Program-made: the position numbers and the translations under genes
Shown: in pieces, positions 34,469 to 41,770 of the stretch
Layout: each line of letters opens with the position of its first letter
How positions within the stretch are numbered: the stretch's first letter is position 1
The notes under the pieces: generated by a model
The model's input: the letters and a program-made list of their open reading frames with translations, nothing else
Told to the model about the DNA's origin: nothing
Databases searched by the model: none
NCBI RefSeq assembly: GCF_009711135.1
Contig: NZ_WMIC01000010.1
Coordinates: 124,001-188,000 of the forward strand
Reading direction: 5' to 3'
DNA: 64,000 nt
Source of the DNA: Flavobacterium sp. LC2016-01
GTDB taxonomy: Bacteria; Bacteroidota; Bacteroidia; Flavobacteriales; Flavobacteriaceae

Positions 34469-36043
34469 ATGAAAAAAACTATTATATACAGCACATTGTT
34501 ATGCTGCAGTGTTTTGACAGCGCAGACAACGGTAAAAGGAAGCGTATTTGAGGATTTGAATCAAAACGGAAAAAGGGATAAAAAAGAAAAAGGAATTTTA
34601 AATGTTGCTGTCACTAATGGACGCGAAGTGGTTTTGACTGATAAAAAAGGAAATTATGAACTTCCATTGCAAGGTGATGCTGTCATTGCAGTAATCAAAC
34701 CAACAGGCTATAAGATACAGGCTAATGCTGATAACATTCCTCAGTTTTATTATAATTACAAACCAGAAGGCTCTCCAAAATCAAAGTTTGAAGGAGTAGC
34801 TCCAACGGGAAAACTTCCAGAATCAGTTGATTTTCCATTGGTTTCTCAAAAAGAAACAGATGATTTTACAGCACTTATTTTTGGAGACCCGCAGCCTTAT
34901 AATCTAGACGAGATAGACTTTTTTACAAGAGGAATTGTTGCAGAAGTAGAAGGAATTAAAAACATTCCTTTTGGTTTGAGTATGGGAGATTTGGTTGGAA
35001 ATGATCTTAGTTTGTTCAATCCTTACATTCAGGCAGTCAAAAAAGTGGGAATTCCATGGTATAATCTCCTTGGAAACCATGATCTTAATTTTGATGCAAA
35101 GGCTGATAATCTGGCTGATGAAACGTATGAAGCGCATTTTGGTCCTGCCAATTATGCGTTTAATTATGGAAAAGTACACTTTATTGTTTTAGATGATGTC
35201 TTGTATCCTGATCCGAGAGATCATGAAGGCTATTGGGGAGGCTTTACCGAAGAGCAGATGAAATTTATAGAAAATGACCTAAAAGTTGTACCCAAAGACC
35301 ATCTGATTGTACTGGCTTTTCATATTCCGCTTAGTGAGCCGGACAGCAAAGATGATTCTTTTAGGGATGAAGACCGTCAGAAATTATTCGAGCTTCTGAA
35401 GGATTTCCCAAATACACTTTCACTTTCGGCTCATACACATATGCAGCGTCAGGATTTCTTAGGAAAAAAAGAGGGATGGCTTCAGGAGAAACCACATCAT
35501 CATTATAATATCGGAACCACATCAGGGGACTGGTATTCAGGAAAATTGGATGAAAAGGGAATTCCGATTTCAGTTATGAGAGATGGTACCCCAAAAGGAT
35601 ATGCTTTTATTCATTTTTCAGGCAATCAGTATAACGTGGATTACAAAGTAGCTGGAAAACCTGAGAATTATCAGATGAAAGTTTTTGCTCCAAAAGTAGT
35701 TGCAAAAGGCAAACACACGAAGTCAGGTGTATTTGTAAATTTCTTTATGGGAAGTAAAAAAGATAAAGTTGCTTACCGTGTAGATCAGGGAGAATGGAAA
35801 GATATGGATTATGCAGAAGTACAGGATCCTTCTTATGTGGAACTGGTATATGAATGGGAACTTTCTGAGGTACTTATGCCGGGAAAACGCTCTTCAGATC
35901 CAGAGAAAAGCACGCATGTCTGGAGAGGAGAAATTCCGTCTAACCTTTCGTTGGGAACTCACACTATTGAAATTAAAGCTACTGATATGTTTGGCAAGAC
36001 TCATACAGCCAACACCAGTTACAGAATAGACAAAGTAAAATAA
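34469..36043 (+). CDS. Calcineurin-like metallophosphoesterase with N- and C-terminal domains
   Basis: Exported 524-aa protein. The start at ATG 34469 gives a signal peptide (MKKTIIYSTLLCCSVLTAQ). The N-terminal domain (about 21-125) is a B-type/SdrD-like domain (GSVFEDLNQNGKRDKKEKG). The metallophosphoesterase core holds all metal motifs: GDPQ (139-142), GDLVGN (173-178), GNHD (202-205), FHIPL and SAHTH. The C-terminal domain (about 385-524) is the MetallophosC beta domain. It should cleave a phosphomonoester or diester in the periplasm. Directly between SusD and a GDPD gene, it points to a phosphorylated substrate. Confidence 0.88.
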   Translation: MKKTIIYSTLLCCSVLTAQTTVKGSVFEDLNQNGKRDKKEKGILNVAVTNGREVVLTDKKGNYELPLQGDAVIAVIKPTGYKIQANADNIPQFYYNYKPEGSPKSKFEGVAPTGKLPESVDFPLVSQKETDDFTALIFGDPQPYNLDEIDFFTRGIVAEVEGIKNIPFGLSMGDLVGNDLSLFNPYIQAVKKVGIPWYNLLGNHDLNFDAKADNLADETYEAHFGPANYAFNYGKVHFIVLDDVLYPDPRDHEGYWGGFTEEQMKFIENDLKVVPKDHLIVLAFHIPLSEPDSKDDSFRDEDRQKLFELLKDFPNTLSLSAHTHMQRQDFLGKKEGWLQEKPHHHYNIGTTSGDWYSGKLDEKGIPISVMRDGTPKGYAFIHFSGNQYNVDYKVAGKPENYQMKVFAPKVVAKGKHTKSGVFVNFFMGSKKDKVAYRVDQGEWKDMDYAEVQDPSYVELVYEWELSEVLMPGKRSSDPEKSTHVWRGEIPSNLSLGTHTIEIKATDMFGKTHTANTSYRIDKVK

Positions 36044-36051
36044 GAAATAGA

Positions 36052-36954
36052 ATGATTAGAACGATAAAGTTAAGCGGGATTTTACTAGTGTTTTTAATGG
36101 TATTTAGCTGTGCAGGCACAGGAAAAATGAAGCAAACACAGACCATCGAAGTACAAGGACATCGTGGTGACCGCGGCAATTTTCCTGAAAATACGATTCC
36201 GGCTTTTTTAAGTGCTGTTAAAAAAGGTGCGGCTGTTTTAGAGATGGATGTTGTGATTTCGAAGGATCAAAAAGTGGTGGTTTCGCATGAACCATTTATG
36301 GCTGCGCAGTACATGAGCGATCTTGAAGGAAAACCAATTAAAAAGGATAACGAGAAGCGTTATAATCTTTTTGAGATGACTTACGACAGTATCAAAAGGT
36401 TTGACAGCGGTTCCAGAGGAAATGCAGCTTTTCCGGCACAGCAGAAACTGAAGACTTATAAGCCTCTATTATCTGAAGTGATTGACAGTGTTGAAAATTA
36501 TATCAGCAGAAATAAACTCAAACCTGTGCGATACAATATTGAAATCAAATCGGAAAAGGAAGATTACGGAAAAAGACAGCCAGAGCCTGCTTTATTCGCC
36601 GCAATGGTCATGAAGGTTATTAAGGATAAAGGTATTGAGCAAAAAATAAACATCCAGTCTTTTGATCCGACGGTCCTAAATGTGATGCATAAGATGTATC
36701 CGAGCACTAAGATTGCTTATCTTGTAGGGGAAGGTACTTTTATAAAAAATCTGTCGATGCTGGATTTTGTGCCCGAAATTTACAGTCCTAATCATAAACT
36801 GCTCAATAAAGAAGAAGTTGCTTCTATCAGGTCTTTGAAAATGCGAATAATTCCCTGGACAGTAAATGAGGATAAGGATATAGACCATATGCTCAAACTG
36901 AAAGTGGATGGAATTATAACGGATTATCCTGAAAAGGTATTGAATAAATTATAA
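36052..36954 (+). CDS. Glycerophosphodiester phosphodiesterase lipoprotein
   Basis: GDPD TIM-barrel enzyme of 300 aa. The lipoprotein signal ends at Cys20 (LMVFSCAG). Active-site pattern: QGHRGDRGNFPENT (His37, Arg38), LEMDV (Glu64, Asp66) and VSHEP (His79), all conserved. It hydrolyses glycerophosphodiesters to glycerol-3-phosphate and an alcohol. It is 8 bases after the metallophosphoesterase and closes the operon. Such SusCD-linked GDPDs could process deacylated phospholipid headgroups or teichoic-acid-like chains at the cell envelope. Confidence 0.9.
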   Translation: MIRTIKLSGILLVFLMVFSCAGTGKMKQTQTIEVQGHRGDRGNFPENTIPAFLSAVKKGAAVLEMDVVISKDQKVVVSHEPFMAAQYMSDLEGKPIKKDNEKRYNLFEMTYDSIKRFDSGSRGNAAFPAQQKLKTYKPLLSEVIDSVENYISRNKLKPVRYNIEIKSEKEDYGKRQPEPALFAAMVMKVIKDKGIEQKINIQSFDPTVLNVMHKMYPSTKIAYLVGEGTFIKNLSMLDFVPEIYSPNHKLLNKEEVASIRSLKMRIIPWTVNEDKDIDHMLKLKVDGIITDYPEKVLNKL

Positions 36955-37058
36955 TAACTTTTTAAATAAAACATTGACGAATATAAATTAAAACTGTTTC
37001 AGTGGAAGTCTTGATAAGACTTAGTTTTTTATTTTATTCGATATTGAAGCAACATATT

Positions 37059-37334
37059 ATGCAAGGAATAAATTCTAGAGAGCATCGAATTTTGGCTGCA
37101 GCCTTTGATAAATTTGAATCTATGTCTTTAATTGCTCAAGACGTATTAGAAGAATCTGAAGATTTGCAGACCCGACAAGGTATGGCAGAGTTAGATAATC
37201 TGTATGCGAGATTTCAGCTATTGTATAATGAACTTGAAAAATGCATTAAAGAATATGAGGTCAAGAAAAAAAAGGTACGTACTACTATCAATAGGAACAA
37301 TCGAAAATTAAATTCGAAGCTGCGAAGAATGTAG
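37059..37334 (+). CDS. Small uncharacterised helical protein
   Basis: I do not recognise this gene. From ATG 37059 it encodes 91 aa (MQGINSREHRILAAAFDKFE...). The frame extends upstream to 37002, but that part is hydrophobic and starts at GTG. The protein is almost wholly helical with a central acidic region (DVLEESEDLQTRQGMAELDNL) and a very basic tail (KKKKVRTTINRNNRKLNSKLRR), a charge pattern that could bind nucleic acid. A strong terminator follows 36 bases after the stop, which supports it being a real, monocistronic gene. Confidence 0.6.
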   Translation: MQGINSREHRILAAAFDKFESMSLIAQDVLEESEDLQTRQGMAELDNLYARFQLLYNELEKCIKEYEVKKKKVRTTINRNNRKLNSKLRRM

Positions 37335-37370
37335 ATTTTTAAAATCATTTAGTAATTTATTTCAACTTAT

Positions 37371-37403
37371 AACCTCCAAGATCTTTGATCTTGGAGGTTT
37401 TTA
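37371..37403 (+). terminator. Rho-independent terminator
   Basis: Perfect 13-bp stem (37371-37383 and 37387-37399) with a TTT loop, followed by TTTATTT. It lies downstream of the small helical protein. Confidence 0.88.
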
Positions 37404-37740
37404 TTTAAAGGAAAATTCGAAACTATCCCCGATTTTCTTAAATAATTATAATTATTGGAAATCTAATTTTATTAAATCGACACCACAGCATCTAATGTCC
37501 CTCACTTCCTATACACAATTGCTAAAGCCTGTTTTTATTTAAATATACTGGGTTAAATGTTTGAATATTAATAAATTATAATAAAAAAGATGTTTCCGAA
37601 ATAAATTTATATTCAATTTTTGTCGAAATTTACATGTGGAGTAGCAGCTTTTATTGTTATGATATTGCGACAGTGCTTCATGTTTCTAATTAAGGATAAT
37701 CGTTTTTCTAAAATAATAGTAATAATAAAATATAGGTATT
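37404..37740. other. AT-rich gap before the aldo/keto reductase
   Basis: No gene seen; a short frame at 37620-37811 runs into the reductase in another phase and looks spurious. It contains one copy of a 40-bp sequence (37457-37496) that recurs with six differences at 46747-46786. Confidence 0.45.
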
Positions 37741-38757
37741 ATGTCAATAAAAAATATACTTCCAGGGAAGCTAGGCTTCGGTTCGGCTCCACTGGGCAAT
37801 ATGTTTCGTAATGTTCCTGATGATGAAGTATCCGCTACCGTGGAAGCTGCATGGAACGCTGGGATACGTTATTTTGATAACGCTCCGTTCTACGGCGCCG
37901 GTCTGGCAGAAATTCGTCTGGGTGAAGTTCTTTCACAGTATCCTCGAGAAGAATATGTCTTGAGTACGAAAGTCGGCCGTGTTATTCTGGATGAGGTAGA
38001 GGATATCAGCGCCAGAGATTTAGGGGAAAAGGGGGATCTATTTAAATATGGGCGTCCCAACAAAATTGTAAATGACTACACTGAAGATGGTACGCTGCGT
38101 TCCATTGAGGGCAGTTTAAAAAGACTTAAGACAGATCATCTGGATATTGTCTGGGTTCATGATGTCGCTCAGGATTTTTATGGCGACGAGTGGCTGGACA
38201 AATTTGAAAGTGCAAGAAAAGGGGCTTTTAAAGTGCTGGATCGTCTGCGTGATGAAGGCGTAATCAAAGGCTGGGGACTCGGTGTGAATCGTGTAGAGCC
38301 TATTGAAATTATATTAAGTTTGGAAGGAGCTCGTCCTGATGGTTTTTTATTGGCAGGCCGTTATACGCTTCTGGATCACAGTAAAGCACTGCAACGCGTT
38401 ATGCCGGAAGTTTCAAAGCAAGGTTTAGGAATTGTTGTTGGCGGTCCCTACAGTTCAGGTGTTCTGGTTGGCGGTTTGACTTTTGAATATGCTCCAGCTT
38501 CTCCTCAAATTCTGGAGAAAGTGGCAAAAATTAAAAAAAATGCTGATGAGTTTGGAGTAAGTATGAAGGCTGCGGGTCTGCAGTTTTCTCTTGCCAATCC
38601 CGCTGTGGCGGCGGCCATTCCTGGCGCAAGCAGACCTTCGCGTCTGGCAGAAGATAATGAAGCACTTAACGAAGTAATTCCTGATGATTTTTGGAAACAA
38701 TTACGCAATCAAGGTTTAGTTGATCCCGCGGCTCCGCTTCCGATAGACAAAAAATGA
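37741..38757 (+). CDS. Aldo/keto reductase (D-threo-aldose 1-dehydrogenase/pyridoxal dehydrogenase type)
   Basis: NAD(P)-dependent oxidoreductase of 338 aa with an 8-stranded barrel. The catalytic tetrad is readable: Asp in YFDNAPFYG, Tyr in the same motif, Lys in VLSTKVGR and His in DIVWVHDVA. AAAIPGASRPSRLAEDNEAL is the cofactor-phosphate loop. The long insert and the VGG motifs match the subgroup that oxidises L-fucose/D-threo-aldoses or pyridoxal to lactones. It stands alone. Its codons are visibly richer in G/C (CTG, CGT, GGC) than those of its neighbours, which may indicate acquisition. Confidence 0.82.
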   Translation: MSIKNILPGKLGFGSAPLGNMFRNVPDDEVSATVEAAWNAGIRYFDNAPFYGAGLAEIRLGEVLSQYPREEYVLSTKVGRVILDEVEDISARDLGEKGDLFKYGRPNKIVNDYTEDGTLRSIEGSLKRLKTDHLDIVWVHDVAQDFYGDEWLDKFESARKGAFKVLDRLRDEGVIKGWGLGVNRVEPIEIILSLEGARPDGFLLAGRYTLLDHSKALQRVMPEVSKQGLGIVVGGPYSSGVLVGGLTFEYAPASPQILEKVAKIKKNADEFGVSMKAAGLQFSLANPAVAAAIPGASRPSRLAEDNEALNEVIPDDFWKQLRNQGLVDPAAPLPIDKK

Positions 38758-38889
38758 TAAAAATTTAAATAAGAATTATTATGGTATGGATTCTTCGTTT
38801 GCATCTCAAGTAAAGTAAAAGAATGATAATCATAATCAGCGTAATAATTACGCTCTATTTTTTAGTCAAACAATTTAAAGTAAAAAAAA

Positions 38890-39873
38890 ATGAAAAAAAT
38901 TGGAATTAATGGTTTTGGCAGAATTGGAAGATCTTCTCTAAAAGTTATATTAGAAAACCCTGATTTGGAATTGGTTGGGATTAATGATTTAATGAGTATA
39001 GAAAATGCAGTTTATCTTTTAAAGTACGATAGTATATATGGGAAGTATGATAAAAAAGTGACTTTTGAAGGAGATTATATACTGATTGATAATCACAGGA
39101 TAAAATATACTTCTAAAAAGGACCCTTCAGAGCTGCCATGGAAAGAATTATGGGTAGATGTAGCTATAGAAAGTACTGGTTTGTTTACCAATAAAACAGA
39201 TGCAGAAAAGCATCTCAGTGCAGGAGCTAAATTTGTCGTGATTTCAGGTCCGACAAAAGACACTCCGACCATAGTGCATGGCGTAAATACAGCAGAAGGC
39301 AAAGTTTCCATATTTTCATGTGCTAGTTGTACAACAAATAATATTAGCCCGCTCATAGAAATTTTAGGACGAAGAATTGGTATTAAAAAAGCTATTTTAA
39401 ACACAATTCATGCTTACACAGCTTCGCAGACATTAATGGACGCTCCTTCAAAAAGAGAACCCAGAATGGGACGCACGGCAGGTATTAATCTTGCTCCTGC
39501 AGCTACTGGAGCGGCTATTGCAACGACCAAAGCATTACCTGAGTATGCTGGAAAATTTGATGGAGTAGCAGTAAGGGTTCCTGTTCCGGTAGGATCAATA
39601 TCTGATATTACTTTTGTTACAGGAAGAAATACAACTGCTGAAGAGATTAATGCGATTTTGTCAGAAGAAGCTTTGACGCCGCGTTATGAAAAAGTAGTTA
39701 CCGTAACAAATGAACCATTGGTATCAACTGACATCATAAAAAGCCCTTTTGCTGCTACAGTAGATTTAGAAATGACCAGAGTAGTTGATGGAGATTTGGT
39801 AAAAGTTATGGCATGGTATGATAATGAATGGGGGTTCACCAATCAAATGATTAGACAGATTCTTGAATTGTAA
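38890..39873 (+). CDS. gap: Glyceraldehyde-3-phosphate dehydrogenase
   Basis: Type I GAPDH of 327 aa. The Rossmann start GINGFGRIGRSS (4-15) and Asp33 in GINDLMS indicate NAD use. Catalytic Cys147 lies in SCASCTTNN and His174 in NTIHAYTASQ (usually HSYTNDQ), and WYDNEWGFTNQM closes the protein. It interconverts glyceraldehyde-3-phosphate and 1,3-bisphosphoglycerate in glycolysis. It is isolated from other glycolytic genes, and the HAYTASQ and SCTTNN variants mark it as a divergent copy, so it may be a secondary isozyme. Confidence 0.88.
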   Translation: MKKIGINGFGRIGRSSLKVILENPDLELVGINDLMSIENAVYLLKYDSIYGKYDKKVTFEGDYILIDNHRIKYTSKKDPSELPWKELWVDVAIESTGLFTNKTDAEKHLSAGAKFVVISGPTKDTPTIVHGVNTAEGKVSIFSCASCTTNNISPLIEILGRRIGIKKAILNTIHAYTASQTLMDAPSKREPRMGRTAGINLAPAATGAAIATTKALPEYAGKFDGVAVRVPVPVGSISDITFVTGRNTTAEEINAILSEEALTPRYEKVVTVTNEPLVSTDIIKSPFAATVDLEMTRVVDGDLVKVMAWYDNEWGFTNQMIRQILEL

Positions 39874-39992
39874 GAAAGAGATAGGTGCTCAATGCTAATT
39901 TTTTTTAGAGCTTACTTCTTTGATTTTAGATTGTATAATTCGCCATAATTGTGGGGTTTTATCATTAAATTTAAACAATTAAAAATTTTGTT

Positions 39993-40610
39993 ATGAATTA
40001 TACTCAACTAGCTTTTACCGATGCTATTAAAGACCTCCAAGAAAAAAAAGGAAGTAGAAACGGTTATGATCGTATGGAAAAAACCTCGGTTGTTGATGGA
40101 CTTACTGATAATGAGATTTATTTTATTGAAGATCGGGATAGTTTTTACATGGCGAGTTTTGGAGAGAACGAATATCCATATATACAACATCGCGGCGGTC
40201 CTAAAGGCTTTATAAAAGTCATTGATAATAAAACCATTGGGATTGTAGATTTTGTTGGCAACAAACAGTATATATCTACTGGCAACATTGCAACGAATAA
40301 TAATGTGGCAATCATAATGGTTTCCTATCCGCATCGGGCTAGATTAAAACTCTATGCCAAAGCTAAAATTGTGGAATTGGAAGAGGATCAAGAGTTATAT
40401 GATTTATTAAAACCTGAAGATTATAAATTTCGTCCTGAGCGAATGATGATTTTCGAAATTCAGGCATATGACTGGAATTGCCCTCAGCATATTATACCTC
40501 GTTACACAACGGAAGAGATTGACGAAGCATTACAGCCTCAAAAAGAATATATTGCAAACTTGGAAAATAAAGTAAAAATTCTGGAAGAAAAACTTTTAGA
40601 TAAGAAGTAA
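39993..40610 (+). CDS. PPOX-family FMN-binding split-barrel protein
   Basis: Cytosolic flavoprotein of 205 aa. The pyridoxamine-phosphate-oxidase-like barrel spans about 40-165: YIQHRGGPKGFIKVIDNKTIGIVDFVGNKQY and AIIMVSYPHRARLKLYAKAKIV (both partly quoted) are the strands that hold FMN or F420-like cofactors. The C-terminal 35 residues form a coiled coil (EYIANLENKVKILEEKLLDKK, partly quoted), unusual for small PPOX proteins and probably for oligomerisation. Substrate unknown; detoxification or flavin reduction is typical of the family. Confidence 0.8.
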   Translation: MNYTQLAFTDAIKDLQEKKGSRNGYDRMEKTSVVDGLTDNEIYFIEDRDSFYMASFGENEYPYIQHRGGPKGFIKVIDNKTIGIVDFVGNKQYISTGNIATNNNVAIIMVSYPHRARLKLYAKAKIVELEEDQELYDLLKPEDYKFRPERMMIFEIQAYDWNCPQHIIPRYTTEEIDEALQPQKEYIANLENKVKILEEKLLDKK

Positions 40611-40962
40611 GAACTTAGATGAATTTAAACAGAAAGACATGATTTTTTACTAGAATGCCTCTATCTACCATAATTTGGCTAAGAAAAAATATTTTTTGCA
40701 CCCCAGTCTTTCGAGACACAAACAAGGTGCGAATTTAATCAAAACATCGCTTGATATCCAAAAGAATAAGTAATAAAAAAAAAGAGTTAAAATATTGTTT
40801 ATCAATATATTAACTCTTTTTTTCTTGGTGCTAATCTTTCCATTTATTCTATAAATGCAATTCTGTGACTTCTATTCTATTACTGGCTCCATTGATATAT
40901 TCTGAAAATCTCAGGAACCATTTAGATTATTTTTTGTGTAAGAAATAAGTTTTAATAGCTTG
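40611..40962. other. Gap between convergent genes
   Basis: No gene visible. It contains the terminator at 40781-40823 and a weaker inverted repeat around 40696-40733 (TTGCACC and GGTGCGA arms). Confidence 0.5.
40781..40823. terminator. Terminator between convergent genes
   Basis: 17-bp stem with one mismatch (40781-40797 and 40803-40819), a 5-nt loop, a T-run on the right and an A-run on the left, so it can act on both strands. Confidence 0.75.
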
Positions 40963-41766
40963 TCATAAGGAGTAGGCTTGTAATGTCTTTCTTGCCCATT
41001 TTCCCCAATCTTTCAAAGCATCCAAAAGTATTTTGTTTAGTCCTTTATTGTCAGTCGGTTTACCTTTAATTGGTGGAGCTAAATCTTTGTCAGAAACTGG
41101 AATTTCAGTAACTTTTGTGGCAAACCATGTCATATTTTCATGTGGCATTGCCAAGCCTAAAATTGTTCCTGGTAAACCTGTAAAAGATTCAGGACCGCCT
41201 GAGAATGGAATTTGAATTGTATAATAAGCAACAACATAAACAGAATCGATAATTATAGCATTTGCTCTACGGCATTCATAACCCGCAATTTCTCTAGTTT
41301 CATCGGTAATTTTCCAGTCAATTTTACGTAAACTATCTTTAACTAAGTATAAATCATCGTAAACGTTTTTTTGGGTAGTACTGGTTTTAGTATCTAAATC
41401 TGTTGCGATAATATTTTTTAAATTAGCCATTGCATCATCTGCAATCCAACTGGTGTTGTTTGGTGTTTCATTGGTTTCATTCCATTTATATAAACTTTTG
41501 TTTTTTGAAAAGCTGAGTGTACTTTTTACAGTTTTAAATTGTGGATTGTTTTTTTTATAACTTTCAAAAGCTAATTTATAATAACTCTCAGTTTCTCCTT
41601 TGATTTTTTTTGAAATCAAAGCATATGTATTTATTTTTTTTTCAAATTCGATTACGCCATTTTCTACAAAGTGGTCACTTTGTACAACGTGGTCATTTTG
41701 AGCAAAAGTATTGCAGCTTATCAATGCAATTATTAAAATTAAGATGCGATTTATTATTGTTTTCAT
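40963..41766 (-). CDS. GLPGLI family secreted protein
   Basis: Exported protein of 267 aa with a signal peptide (about 1-22, ending NTFAQ). It contains the family signature FTGLPGTILGLAMPHENMTW, followed by the usual VSDKDLAPPIKGK and a C-terminal segment. GLPGLI proteins are found only in Bacteroidota, have unknown function, and are commonly next to a carboxypeptidase-like/outer-membrane beta-barrel protein, exactly as here (4-base gap). Both genes form one operon. Confidence 0.88.
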   Translation of the reverse strand: MKTIINRILILIIALISCNTFAQNDHVVQSDHFVENGVIEFEKKINTYALISKKIKGETESYYKLAFESYKKNNPQFKTVKSTLSFSKNKSLYKWNETNETPNNTSWIADDAMANLKNIIATDLDTKTSTTQKNVYDDLYLVKDSLRKIDWKITDETREIAGYECRRANAIIIDSVYVVAYYTIQIPFSGGPESFTGLPGTILGLAMPHENMTWFATKVTEIPVSDKDLAPPIKGKPTDNKGLNKILLDALKDWGKWARKTLQAYSL

Positions 41767-41770
41767 AGTT

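Noticed and set aside
37620..37811. Short + strand frame running into the aldo/keto reductase
   Set aside because: It overlaps the reductase start in another phase and has no conserved pattern.
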